Shown one piece after another: positions 12,703 to 26,300 of a stretch of DNA of 64,000 nt (within the stretch, counting starts at the first letter, position 1; every line of letters begins with the position of its first letter). The DNA is from Torreya grandis (lineage: Eukaryota > Streptophyta > Pinopsida > Cupressales > Taxaceae): positions 16,335,001 to 16,399,000 of the forward strand of contig JARHVA010000001.1 of assembly GCA_037957365.1 (NCBI GenBank), in the 5' to 3' direction. The translations under genes were made by a program, and so were the position numbers. The notes below the pieces were generated by a model. That model saw nothing but the letters and a program-made list of their open reading frames with translations. It did not search any database and was not told the DNA's origin.

Positions 12703-13600
12703 TAGTATTTAGAGGAGACAATTGTGCAACCATTACAATAGTTGTACAATTTCCCTAACAATTTTGTAATTATCAATCTACATAGTATGGTGATTTCTCC
12801 AGCATACAAAACATAGGAATGGAATGGTTGAAAATGTTTCCAATTCCTTATGACGATTTGTTTGAGATCTTTGGCAAGTTCCTTGGTAGAAAGGCATAAA
12901 TCATTCAATGTATGGAAGGCAAAGGCATCAATGAGAGGTCTTGGAATTGGATCCACATTGTAATATTTCAAGTTTGGGTCTTTGTTCATGTTATCTCGTT
13001 GTTCTCTTAGCTATGAGTGGTTGTTCCAGTGTTGAGATTTTTTTGTGAGGTGTTGTAAGAGTGCAAAGCATTTGTGTGCAAGCTTTGAATAGTGAGTAAT
13101 GCAAACTTTGTCCATGAAAATCTAAGAAGTGGCAGTAACTTTACATGTTGAAAATTATATAGTGGAAAGGGAGTGCAATTGACTCACTGACTGAAATTTT
13201 CTCCTCATCAAGTTTTCTCTAGGTTATATCTTGTGTTATATGTACTTTGTGTTGTCTTATTTTTCTCTCCATTTACTATAGTATGTTTTACTTTCAATTT
13301 CAACACTTCATATCTCCATTTTAGCAATAAAAATAGCTTAGAACAATAGTCTTTCAATTAGTATGTTGAGCTAGGAATATAGGATATGTGTTGGTGAAGC
13401 TTAGTTTAGAATATCCACCTAGTGTACAAATCATTGAAGCAAACTTTGAGAGAAAATATTTTATAATTCACTATTAGGTAATTGGTGAGACATCTTCATA
13501 AGCATATATTTGAATTTAAGTAGATACTAATAGGCTCATTAAGTCCTTACTTAAACTCCACAAGCTGTGAAAATGTGATCTTTTAGCTAATTTTGATTTG
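12703..13600. other. Spacer, no recognised gene
   Basis: AT-rich. A minus-strand ORF of 95 codons (12702-12989) has no motif that I recognise. It could be a decayed part of the gypsy fragment that follows, but I cannot show this. Confidence 0.4.
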
Positions 13601-13604
13601 AAAA

Positions 13605-14740
13605 ATGAGCTAAGAACCTATTATCCAAAGGATTGAAGTAATGCATGGAGCCTAATGGAAGGGCGTAAAACCAATCCAATGCAGTCATTAAGACTTCTAG
13701 GTAAGAGCTTAGTCAATAATATATCATTTTTCACAAAATCAATATGATAATCGTAAAAATATCTAATATGATGTGAAGAATCATCCTTGCCATTGAATAC
13801 TTCAAACTTAAGTACAAGAAAACCAATAGGCAAAGGGTAGGCAAGGACCTCATAAGCCACTAGGTTGTGTAATATCTCACGAGAAGTGACAGTGTAGCTT
13901 AATCTTTGAATTCCTTGAGATTTTTTTGAATTTGTACTTTCATATCTTGAATTATTTGTTGAAATAATACATCGTGAGAATTAGTAGAAGAAACATGTAT
14001 AGGAACAAAAAATTGATTGTTTTGTGCAAGACAATATCCAAACGATGAAGATTAAGAAGTGGGCCGATAAGGTAAAAAAAAAGGCACAAAAGAATCATTA
14101 AACTGAGAAGGAATGTTCTTAGTAGCCTAAATAGAAATAGTAAATGGAGACACAAAAGTAGGATCATTAGAAGAATTGACCTCATGACTTCATGTAGAAG
14201 AAGAACCTATAGTATGTGGAATAGAAGCATTCAAATATTTATTTGCAACATGTACTTCCTAAGATATAAATTCCTTACCTAAATTCATCTTATTTTATTC
14301 CTCTCTAGCAACATAAATAATGTCATCAAATTCTTTAGTAAATGGCAAATGAAATTTATCAAAGCAAGTTAAATCATGTTTAGTCATAGTAGTAAGTTTT
14401 GAAACAAAATCATCATTACAAACATTGGCATTGACATCACAAATATTATGATTTACAGCATGCATTTTCATCATTCAAATCATGTGCTTTATTATCATCA
14501 ATGTAAAAAGAAATAATATCATCAGTGTTCACCATTTTATTTTTCAAAAAAGCACATATACCAAACACCATTTTATTTTTCAAAAAAGTACATATACCAA
14601 ACAAATGAATTTGAATCAAATCAATATGTCTACCACTTAATATTTCACTTTGCCTAGTAGGTTTCTTGGATCTAACTTGTTTAATTAAACTATAAGATGA
14701 AAACATAGAAAACATGAAAGAAGTTAAGGCTAATAATATT
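13605..14740 (-). pseudogene. Ty3/gypsy gag fragment, decayed
   Basis: Read on the minus strand, the clean 79-codon piece at 13621-13860 carries the pattern of plant gypsy gag (YPLP-GF--LKFEVFNG--D...RYF...LL...RSL). Upstream (13900-14740) several frames continue a Pro/Ser/Gln-containing N-terminal part. This includes a 'KKPTRQSEILSGRHIDLIQ' segment and a duplicated 12-residue unit caused by the 36-bp duplication at 14530-14601. No protease or RT follows, so only the 5' part of an element is left. Confidence 0.6.
14530..14601. repeat. 36-bp tandem duplication
   Basis: Two head-to-tail copies (14530-14565 and 14566-14601) differ at one base. The duplication lies in frame in the gag remnant on the minus strand. 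Confidence 0.9.
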
Positions 14741-15529
14741 GCAATGAGAAAATAAAACCCTGATAAATCACATCTGAAAGAACCACAACAACAAACCCTA
14801 AAGGAAAATAGAGCATGAAACCCCAAGGGTGAATATTCGATAAGGAGGGGTTCACCAAAATATTTTATGATGAGGACACAAAAGTGTTCAAAATGTAAGC
14901 ATATGACACACAAGTGTTAAAAAATCTACGTACCAATGAAAACATAGGCACTAAGGCAAATCTAACCTAAAGTTGATGTAGGAAATATGGTAAATAAAGA
15001 TTTGCCTAGGGTGCATGAGAATGAAACTAATTTGAAATTTTGATATTTGAAAGGCAAAATAGAGAAAAGAAAGATGTGTCCTTGATTTATGCCTTATATA
15101 CATTTTGACAGTGATTGGCGATGGTGGAAAAAAGGTCCTAGAATGGTGTAAAAGATCTTCTAGAAAGTAGTGTATCATTAGAATGCAAAATTCTCAATAT
15201 TTTCATTAATTTGTAAAACTCAAGCAAAGCAATCAAAAAAATGAAAACCTACACTTAAGATCTCGTGAGCAAACAAATAATGAAGCAACAATGCTAAAGA
15301 TTCAAACAAACATAATGCAAACCTTCATTGGAGCTCATCTTTGTTGGGATTTGGCTCAAATGTAGTTTTAGATGGTCTTTATCAATGTCAATTTCTTGAG
15401 GACATCTCCATTAAAGCTATGGACCTTGTTGAATTGATTACAAGAAGAAGGTTGATAAACAAGTTAGCTCGATAAAACACCAGGGCTTCGCTATAACTCT
15501 TGACCATGTTGAATTGTAATGCAAAGGGG

Positions 15530-15540
15530 TCTATTTATAA
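15530..15540 (-). promoter_or_regulatory. TATA-like site on the minus strand, possibly of an LTR
   Basis: TTATAAATAGACCCC on the minus strand, about 800 bases upstream of the minus-strand gag fragment. This spacing fits the promoter of a decayed 5' LTR belonging to that gypsy fragment; the LTR itself could not be delimited. Confidence 0.4.
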
Positions 15541-15559
15541 CAAATTTGTATCAGTGAGG

Positions 15560-15945
15560 TCCTTTAATTTTGAAATCAAGATGAATAGTTGCAAATGAGT
15601 CCTCAAATGTACACATGAATCACGAATGTGAGCCCTTCATCTCAAGCAAGATGAATGGTGGAGGATGATCTTTGAAATATCAAATAAGAATTAGTACAAG
15701 TTTCCAAGATGAAGGGTGGAGGATTCTCCTCATAATGTCTTTGTGAGAGTCATTGTGGGCCCTTCATCTTGTGTCTAAAATGAAGGGCAGAAAATCATTC
15801 CCAAGAAAGCACATGGATAACCAATATGGGCCTTTTATTTTGTTTCCAAAATGAAGGGTTGAGAATACTCTTTAAAATATCTCACAAGATTCTTTGTGGG
15901 CCCTTCATGTTGTTTCTAAGATGAAGGGTGGAGAATAATCTTGTA
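15560..15945. repeat. Degenerate tandem array of hairpin units (~66-71 bp)
   Basis: Five to six units contain CCCTTCATCTT followed a few bases later by its inverted partner AAGATGAAGGG. They start near 15562, 15633, 15690, 15758, 15828 and 15898. The arms are best kept in the units at 15758-15787 and 15898-15929. Confidence 0.75.
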
Positions 15946-17690
15946 CATTAATTCACTTATCAATTTAATTAGCTCACAAAAATATATTCCATGGGATCTC
16001 AAGATCTTTTCTTTGCATGAAAATGCCCACTTAAAGGGGGGAAAAGTAATTTATTAATTGCAATATAATTATAATTCTATTTGCAATCAATTATAATTTG
16101 AAGAATGATTTGGGGAGGGGGAACTAAAAAAATTAATTGATCAAAGAAAGGGGAATTATTAAATTGACCATAAAAAGGTAATTGAATAGAGAAATGATAA
16201 TTGAACAGATTTAATACGGTGAATTAGCTCACCTAGAGATGCCCCGAGGTGATTCAAACACGTACATTAGATGAACAGATGACTTTAGACTAGATTGTGT
16301 GAAATTACATGAAGTTATTCCATTTTAAAACTTAACATGGAAGTGATAAGATTGGAGTGTCTACAAGTAGACAATGATTTTTGACAGTGATCAGTTTTAG
16401 AATGTCTCAAAAGAGTCAATGATAGGAAACAAAATTCAAAAGTGACAAACTCTCCCAAAAATGATGAGACAAGTTTTAAAATGGTTGTGTAGATTTGTGG
16501 TGTCTAAAACTTTTTGAAACCCTTTGCTAGCAAAAAAACCACAAACTTCTCTAATACATATAATGATGCACATAGCCATCATAATGTTCTCTTTTGATCT
16601 AGCCCTAATCTAATCCAATATCTAGCAATACATCTACATCAATAGTCCATGTCCTTTGTGCACTCTACATAAAATCTAACCTTCCCTGGATTCCCCTCAA
16701 CATCTTTGCCAAATTTGTAACAATAATTTTTCTTCCTCTTTTTCCATGCTTCTATGTGTCATTTCGATCTCTTACAATTCTCAATAATGATTATACAAGA
16801 TTCTCTCTTGCAACTTTACTCAACTAAAGCTTCACACACTCAACCAACAATGCACAAGCTTGGTTTTATACCAATGGATGCAAACAAGAATGAGGAGGCC
16901 ATATTAATGGTTGTTTTACTCCCTAGTCTAGATTTACTCACGTTCCAAATGGATGCACACAAACACAAGAACTCGGACTCTTAACCAAACACACTTTCTT
17001 TATTGCTTTGCAAGATAGTGTTACAGAGATTTCATCACACCCTCTTTTTTCACTTGCTTATTGAACACACATGAAGAAGATACACATTTTGTTTTGTTAC
17101 GGACAAACCACAACTAGCCAACCTCTCTCTCTCTTAGTTTGAATAAATTGTGATTGCGAAACTCGCTTTACTATTCCACATGTTGAAAAATAAGCTTTGG
17201 GTAATCACTTGAGTTTTTACTTCACCATTGGTGAAACAACTAGTTACTATAGCCATCGGTTAATGTAGATTAATGGTTTTTAAACCACTCTCTACATTAA
17301 GCAATGGTTTCTTCACCCTCCTATAAGGGGTCAATTTGACCTCTAAGAGTTGACTAAAACCTATTTTCCTTGGTTCTTTTGCAATGTTGGTGTCTTGATG
17401 ATGTTCCTTGAACTTGTTCTAATAATATTCGACGGGCATAGCATTGCTGACATGGTCAACAATTTGCACAACCACGTACAAACACACACAAACCATGACC
17501 CATGCATTTTTAGGTTGATGTGAGATTGCTTGTTGACCTGGATGCTCCTACATCAATGACCGTAAGGAAAGATATTGAGAAGAAGGTAAGAGGAAATTGA
17601 TAAACATTCATGGTACTTCCCACCTCAACATTATGTACTTAAAAAGAGGTGAGGGATGCCTACCTAAGGATACAAATGTCGATTGCGTAG
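15946..17690. other. AT-rich intergenic DNA without a recognised gene
   Basis: No coding motif was found. Inverted repeats occur at 17221-17235 (TTCACCATTGGTGAA) and about 17260-17301. The plus-strand ORF at 16754-16984 has no supporting feature. Confidence 0.4.
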
Positions 17691-18243
17691 AAGATGTGGA
17701 TGACTAATTTTGGATGTCTTCCATTTAGGATTTGGACCTATCATTTGGGCATGCAAGAAATAGAAGATGAGTGTTATATCCACCATTGAGGTAAACTACA
17801 GAGGAACAATGAATGTGACTTTCAAGATCACCTGTATACGAGAGTTCTTGAGGGAATGTGGACTCCCACAAGACCTACTAACCATTTTGTACATTGATAA
17901 ATAGGGGGCATTGTTATTTCTTAGTAATCATGTAGAAATATAGTAGAATAGAGTTATTAAGGCCCACATACACTTTATTAGGCACTCCATTCAAGATGGG
18001 TTGATGTAGTTGACTCAATTCGTGCAAAGCGAGTTGCAAATTGTTGACGTCTTTCATGAAGCCATTGGAAGAGGTGAAATCCACTTACATGACGTGGTTA
18101 ATGTTTCTAAAGTTTTCTTAGGGGAATACGAAGTGATTTTAATCACTTTGAGAAGATGGCCTAGACAAAGTGAATGCTCTTTTCATCTTCCTTTGCATCC
18201 TCTAAGTAGTGATTTCAAAGATGTTAGGAGTTCCACTTATTAA
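17690..18243 (+). pseudogene. Copia RNase H 3' fragment
   Basis: A single frame from about 17743 reads as the C-terminal RNase H of a Ty1/copia element. It contains 'IWACKK' and an 'EVNYRGTMNV' segment in place of the usual EAEY. Next come 'LYIDK-GALLFLSN', with a stop where Gln is usual, 'AHIHFIRHSIQDG', and 'QSELQIVDVFHEAIGRG'. The last corresponds to the usual ADI(F)TKPL end. Stops stand near 17761, 17902, 17941 and 18007. No LTRs were found around it. Confidence 0.7.
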
Positions 18244-18928
18244 ACCCTTTTATATCATCTTTAAGTTGCATAATAAATTGTGATATATTTCAACTTGGGA
18301 GTTCTCACCTCTAAGGTTTAATTATTGTATGGGTGTTTATAAGAGGATATGCCCACCCATTGGAATCCTAAAATATAAACTCAAATGGTTTCACTATTGA
18401 AGGGTGGGCATCTAGGGCATCTATAATCTAAATACCATATTCTAAGCGTTCAGGGAAAACTTTGGTAGAAGACATTTTCTTTATTTGTAATGAAACTTTC
18501 CAAGTATGTTATAAGTAAAATTTGCACATATAGAACAAAGGAAGTAACTCCCTTACATAATAGTGGGAGTATCTTAAATACATCTTATCTAAACTACGTC
18601 AAGACATATCAATCCCATGGTTCTTACCCTGAATTTTGCACATATCCATTGATTAATAATTACATTACCTTCACTGCGAATTTCCCACTAACTTCTCCAA
18701 ACAAAAAGAAAGATGAAATTGCCATGTGATAATTAAATGGAAATTTAAGGTCAAAACACAATTGTAAACAACTCACTACAATACGCCCCATCCCAATTGC
18801 CTTTGTATTAGGCCTATTGACGAACAATTGTGGGAATTTATTGTCTTGAAGATTATCTAGCAAACCCTTTTCAATCTCTCTTTAAAGTAAAAGAATGTTA
18901 TAATGCATAATGAGCTTTGAACTTTAAC

Positions 18929-18974
<46 letters not shown>

Positions 18975-20200
18975 AAATGTATTATATATATAATGCATTT
19001 TAAATGCAATGAAAATGTTCATTAAATGAAAATATAGTATGTACCTTACACATCCATTTGCAATTGAAACTTGCAAACCTTTCAAAAGTTCCAAACACTC
19101 TTAAGCAACAGAAGTTCATAAATCCACTTCATGGAGAGGTAAACTCAATGTGGGTATGCACACCATGAAAACCTTAAGCAGGGCACACCATGAAAGCCTT
19201 ACGCAGGGCACACCATTGAATTGATTAGCTAAATAAATTAGGAGGCTAATTATAAGCTGCCATGGACAGGCCCAATACAAACAGTACTAATCAATAAGAA
19301 TTAGTGTGAATATTAAACTTAGTAGTCAAAAAGCATGGGACCGGTAATCTAGAAGGAAAATTTCCCAATTCGTTCGCCAAAAGGCCACTGGGGGATGTGT
19401 CTTAAAAAAGAAAAAAAAATCTCCTTGGTAATTAATGCAACTTGCAGATTGAAATGTTGAATAGAAAAAATCATTGTCTTAGGGATTGCATAATGGCAAC
19501 AAACTTGTAAAAAATTGATAAGCCAGATAAGATATACGGCAAGATCGTCGGATTATGCCCATAATTGCAACAAACAGTTCGCAGGTTGTGCAGGAGAGAA
19601 ATCATCATCTGAATTCTCTGTTAAATATACATAACATTCTCAGCTTTTTGGATATTTATTTCAAAACTGTTTTAGGTTCTCAGCTTTCAACGTCCTTCCT
19701 ATTATTGTTCTTTGCTGCAGACACTGGTCTCCCTCTTTCTAAAAATATAGGATGTGCACCCTGTTGATAATTTTCAACATTGTATTAGACTTAATTGATT
19801 GTTCAAGTTAGCATTACTCCAGAAAAATTATGTTTTCTTTAAAGGTCCATCCAATGAGGAAACAATTTGTGTCATATCACATTTAACTTTTACATCTTCT
19901 ATGACTTTGGGTTTATTAAATTAGTCTCCATAGGGTGCAGAGAGATATATTTCAAATGCAAACACAAAAATAATGTTTTCAATGTGAGTAAATGCTCCAT
20001 CAGACAAACTGGCATTTGGCAAACAATGAGAACATGTAAAGAGACTTCAAATTGATCATTTTCTGTTAATCTTATATCTATAGCTCCTCCTTCCTATACA
20101 GTATTAAGAGACTACAGTTAAACATAAATATTGTTCTAGGCTATAGGTTGCAGGATACAGGATTCTAGCATTTCTATTACAAAATACAGCCATTTTGAAC
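18244..20200. other. Intergenic DNA downstream of the prolyl oligopeptidase gene
   Basis: No gene recognised. It contains a (TA)n microsatellite at about 18932-18971 and roughly two and a half copies of a 25-26-bp unit (CACACCATGAAA...GCAGGG) at about 19157-19216. Confidence 0.5.
18932..18971. repeat. (TA)n microsatellite
   Basis: About 20 uninterrupted TA units. Confidence 0.95.
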
Positions 20201-20346
20201 CACCAATGACTAAAAAGCTTCACTTAGACTGAAATACTTTATCTTATAGATGGCACGAACACCATTATTTGTTGCCCACCTCCAACTGCAACCACCCTCA
20301 TTCTAAATCTTGTTGGCGTCATTCTCAATTCAAACTGTACAACCAC

Positions 20347-23300
20347 CTAATCAATCCATGAGGCACCCACTGCCTTGGCCATGAATGCCCATTTATCAGC
20401 ACGCTCATCAATCTGCAAAAGAATCACAGCTTGGTTCACTCAGCAGAATATAATCATCTCCAGGACGACATGTATAAATTAAAGATGTCCTTTATAGATT
20501 TTATCTTAACCACAATAAACTTTGTAGCCAACCTTCAAACTTGTAACCTCGTCTATTGGAGATTATTCTTGCAAACTCTACATTGTTAGGCAATTAACTA
20601 TACCCCTAGAACTAACCCACTACAAACACCAAATCTTAGTTAGGTTTGGTGAAACTCACTTAAAATCAAAGCCAAAATGAAAACAACAAGGAAAAGAAAA
20701 ATGCTTACCACTTTTTGGGTTGGCCTCCCTCCACCATGACCAGCTTTTGTATCAATTCGGCCAATAATTGGATTTGTTTGTGGGCTATTGTCTATACTTT
20801 TGCATAAAACATGTTGCATTGTCTGTAACCACACAACAGTTTGAAAGTTCATAATAAAAATAGCTATACACAAACTCCATAGACATAGAGATCTCAAAGC
20901 ATAATGCTTTATGCATGAAAAGCCTATGAGCATGTTCTGATTTGCAAGAGGGAAAAAGATCAATTTGTATATTTAGTTATTCTAAATACATCAATCATAC
21001 TAAAATAAGCCTCAAAGGGAAACAAGAACATGTTCAACTCATTCCAATTAAAACTGAGGAACTATAGTACACCATCAAAGATAATCATTTCACTAAATCC
21101 CAGATTTTATTTGTCGAGTCCACTCCCCTATCTAACATTTGATCATTTGTGGTCCCATTTTGTGATGAAAAGAAAGCAATTGAGATAACTGCAAGCTATA
21201 GTAGCCAATAAGGTTTAAGAGTCAAAATATTGTATACAATAAGTACTTACTGCTAGAAGTTTTAGAGAATGAAGTGGCACAACTCGATCATCATGATCAG
21301 CAGTCAGTAAAAGTGTTGCGGGATATTGAACACCTTGTGCTCCAGGCTCTTCCCATGGCCTCTTTACATTATGTAATGGAGAGTATCTAAAACAAAATAT
21401 CATTTACAGAAAGCAACACCATTAAATTTCATATATCTATAAATTTCTACCTAGTAATCAGGATAAATGCTTGATTTGTGTTCTTACTTGATCAGCCAAA
21501 GAAATTCTTCTTCCTTATCTGAACATCCAAAATCTGTGGTCCATGCATGCCCTGCAGGATTAGGAACAAAGTCCCCTGTAAATTCCCTCGCACAAATGCC
21601 AACAAAAAAAGTAGATACCCTATCTAAGAAGTCAATATAATGTAAAAGTTATTTACGCGACATCTGTGAATGACTGTCAAAGTAATCAAATTCAAAACAT
21701 ACCAATAGTAAATTTATGGAATCGTAGCATGTCCATAACCCCCACATGAGCTAGGGCACAACCAAATAGGTCAGGCCTCTGTTTTTGGACAAAAATGACA
21801 AATTGTAGTTTGTATCATTTGTTTTCAATACAAGGAATGAAAACAAATGTGCTTCAAATTTTTTTTTTTAATTTAAAAAAAAATCTCCGTTATGAGTAAG
21901 ACGAGAAAACAACATTAAATTGACTTGAACATCACCATTAATATGATCATGTATCTTATTATCAAATACTAGAACATACCTGATTTATGCAAGCTCCAAC
22001 AAGAAGTCCACCATTACTGGCTCCCTCAATACATAACTTTTTAGGTTGTGTATAACCCTCTGATACAAGGAATTCAGCAGCAGAAATGAAGTCATCAAAG
22101 CAATTTTGTTTATTTGCAAGAGATCCTGCTTTATGCCATTCTTCTCCATATTCACCACCCCCACGAATGTTTGCAACAGCAAATACTGCTCCTAAATGCC
22201 TTGAAATGACAATATGACCAACATTAAAGGATGGGGTGATGTTAATGTTAAAGCCCCCATAGCCATATAGAGAAGTGGGATGTGAACCGTCAAGAACGAT
22301 ATCTTTCTGGCATACAATGAACATTGGTATTTGAGTTCCATCCTTGCTAGGAAAGAAAACCTGACAATAATTGAAAGCATATTAGGAATGAACAACATAT
22401 AAAAGCTAAACATAAAAACTTTGATTGGAGGTAGCCCATGCAATATATTATATAACCCTTAATTAGGGATCCTATAATGTAAACAAAACAATATTACCAG
22501 TTCATTTCAACTCAAACAGCAACTGAAAATGGCTGAATATTGAAAAAATAAAATAAATAAAAACACACTTTTTTCTAATTTATCTCTGCAAAAACCTTGT
22601 CGATTTTGAAAAAAACGTGCTAAATGCCCTAATTATTAGATTAAAATGTAATTTTTTTTTCCATTACTTCAAAACAATCTTTTACTTATTTTGATACTAC
22701 TGGTATGCTGTATTTCTACAATAAATTTGAATTTAAAAAAATAAAGATCTTGTTCTATTTTGAAAAAATAAGAACAAATTTCCCAAGAAAATGTTAGGGC
22801 AAATGAATAATGGAAACAAAAAAAGGGTTAATTTTTTTTTTTTTTTTTAAATACCTGTTTAACCTCAAAATCTGTCCGATCAAAGCCTCGAACAGCATTC
22901 TCTCTAAATACTACAAGATTTGGTTTTTCAGCATCCAGGTTGCATCGATAAATAATACCAGGAGTAAGAAAGCTTGAAAAATTAATAAATATCTCCTTGT
23001 CTTCACGCCTTCCGGAGACTCCATAAATTGACCCGATATCTATTGGCAAATTATGAAGCAACTTGCCAGATTGCAAGTCACGTACTTGCAAAACATACTT
23101 AACATCACTTAAGTAACTTAGTAAAAGTTGGTTGTCATTTACAGCAACAGCTGATTCGAGTACATCCCTGTCTGATTCTGGAACTACATCACTCCAATAT
23201 GCTGGCTGCCTCAAATCAACACGGACCAATTTATACCTTGGAGCATTTTTATTGGTCCGGAAAGTGAACACGGTATCATCATTTGCAACATAGTCATATT

Positions 23301-26300
23301 CTGCTTCAAAATTATCAATGAGCTTAAGAAATGGAAGCATCTCCTCTTTGCCCTTGAAACCCTCAATACCTTGAGGAAAAGTAGTGAGATCACAATAATA
23401 GAGCCTGTTGACCGGATCACACCCCTCCGTAATTTCTAAGAGAATATACTGCCACAAAAAATTAAACAGCTGGAATCAAGTTAAATTATCACCCCACGGT
23501 AGAACCATAGTCTAGCCACAAATAAACTCAATTTTTACAATGTTGTGTAACCTAAGGTTTAGTAGACTACATTGTACCAATTACATTACTAAGACTATTT
23601 CAACCTTTAAAAGGAAAAATATGTAAGGTTTGAAAAAGCCATTTAGAAGAATATGTAAGGTGCAATATTGTATCTCCTAAATCGAATATATGTTTTACCA
23701 ACCTTTCCATCTTCAGTTACTTTAGACCCAACTGACCACTTAGGATGCTCTGGATCTTTCCAGCATAAAATATCTTCAGATTGATCCGTACCCAAGAAAT
23801 GATAAAACAATTGATGATTAAGGTTGATATTAGTTTCTGTTCCTGCATCTAGTTCTCCTCTGCAAAAGCAAAAGAAGTTTTAAAAACTAGTTGCACTTAC
23901 CAAAATTGAAATAAACATGTATTATAAGGAGCATGAAACCTATCACTTTGAAAGAGAGAAGCGCACCTAGGAGCTGGATAACGGCAGTAGAAAAAACCTT
24001 TAGTGTCTTTGCTCCAAGTTATTGATGAAAACTTCACCTGGTAAACATCGAAAACACTTTTAAAAAAAAATTCCCCCCTCCAACAATAAAAAACATTCTA
24101 AACAAGAGCTACAATCTAGAAACAATTTTATAAATTCAATAAGCCAAAACTCTAATCCACTCAAAGACTACAAGACTAATAGAATCTAAGGCAGTAAAAT
24201 AGAATGAGGAAAGCCTGGTGTCTTTTGTATAACATTACTCAAAAACTTCCATGGGCCATTTTCATTGTGTATCACACATTTAGAGATGGAATTTTTGTGT
24301 AGCTTGCAACCAATGATTATATTTAATTTAATTTAGATACTAATGTCCACAAGTGGCCAAGAAAGGCCAATGGGACAGGCAAAGAGTACACGGCTGAAAC
24401 TTACACAAAAGGAGTGCCTAGTGCATCTCGAGAATAACATGTAGCAGAAAACTCTATAAAAATGAAAACATAAAGCAGGAAGTGAAGGGCCTGAAACATA
24501 CAAAGATTCAATGTGTGTGTGCACACTTTTGTTTGACTTCCTATCAGAGATCAAACTATCCTAAACCTGACTAACAGCTTAAAAAATGCTCTCTCCTTGC
24601 TATAAAGTATAGACACCATGTGCATGATCTTGGTATGTCATTTCTGATTCAACCTTTACTAAAGATTTGTTAGTTGCTGCTTAGCTCTGTTGAGCATGAT
24701 AATGAAATTGATTTACTGTATGCTCAACAAAAAGAAAGTAAACATACCCATGCAAGAGAATCATGTTCTGTGCTCTTATCTGCTATCCGAATAACCTTAA
24801 TGTTTATCCAGTCACTACCGCTGGAGCTTAAACCAACTGCCAAGAATTCGGCATTTTCACTGACAGCAAATGTATTTAAAGAAATTGTTCCATCTTTACT
24901 GAGTGTGTTGGGGTCAAGCAAGACCTCAGCTTCTGCTTCCAGATTATCCTGGAATAGGTTGAAAATTTTGAAAGCATCGCAGAAAAAGTGTTAGCAATTT
25001 AAATATGAAGGAGAAATGTCCACGCCTGCTAACTTAATGTAAAGAAAATAATAGCTTACAATTTTGGATTTTCAGAACAAACAAACCGAAAGTCACGACT
25101 CCTTAGAGTTTATGCACATTGATCATATTCTTTAAACCTGTGCTTTTATAAGCAATCATATGCACCTATTTTTCAAACTTGACTGGCATACCTGAACATA
25201 TAGAACACTCTGAGCCTGCAGCCCTGTATTGAAGAAGTAGAAGTATTTACCACCGCGCTTGAATGGACAATCATATCTAGGGTGGTCAATAAGTGTTGTG
25301 ATCTTTTCCCTCAACTTTTCTCTTGTCTCACAATTATGTAGGTAGGATTGAGTTAACTTCACTTGCTTCTCAACAAAATCCTTGACCTCCTTTGCATCTG
25401 GGTCTTCCAGCCTGGCACAGATCAATATATGCTTATCAGAACAAGAACAGGCAAACAATCCAATAATCATCCTCCATAGATGGCACTTATTTATTTGTGC
25501 TTTTTCTGGTTTTGTACAACTTACTTCTAGGATACAGATTTGGCACCTCTCCCACCTGATACAGGTCTGGACTGTACATAACCGAGGCAAACGTGGGGCA
25601 AACCCGGGACAGATTCAAAAAAACATTGCCTGTTTTAATTTTTTGGACTTAATTAATGGGGAAAAAACACAATTACAAACCCTTAGAGATGGTAAAAACT
25701 CAAAAAGATAACATAAAACAACAGATAACATTAAACAACACTAACCTGAAATAGTTGGCTATAATATTTATATACGACCAAGCTGTACTTCAGGTTAAAA
25801 TAATTGCCATACTGAGGACTCAATGTTAAAAACTCAAAAAGATAACATTAAACAACACTAACCTGAAATATTTGGCTATAATATTTATATACAACCAGGC
25901 TGTACCTTAGGTTAAAATAATTGCCATACTGAGGAATCGATGCTGAAAACTCAAAAAGATAACATAAAACAACAGATAACATTAAACAGCACTAACCTGA
26001 AATATTTGGCTATAATATTTATATACGACCAAGCTGTACCTTAGGTTAAAACAATTGCCATACTGAGGGATCGATGCTAAAAACTCAAAAAGATAACATA
26101 AAACAACAGATAATATTAAACCACACTAACCTGAAATATTTGGCTATAATATTTATATACGACCAAGCTGTACCTTAGGTTAAAACAATTGCCATACTGA
26201 GGAATCGATGCTAAAAACTCAAAAAAATAACATAAAACAGATAACATTAAACAACACTAACCTGAAATATTTGGCTATAATATTTATATATGACCAAGCT

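Noticed and set aside
12702..12989. 95-codon minus-strand ORF next to copia B
   Set aside because: No motif recognised, and its end runs into the target duplication of copia B; chance ORF or unreadable relic.
24674..24994. Plus-strand ORF of 106 codons
   Set aside because: It is the antisense shadow of a POP exon (24948-24748).
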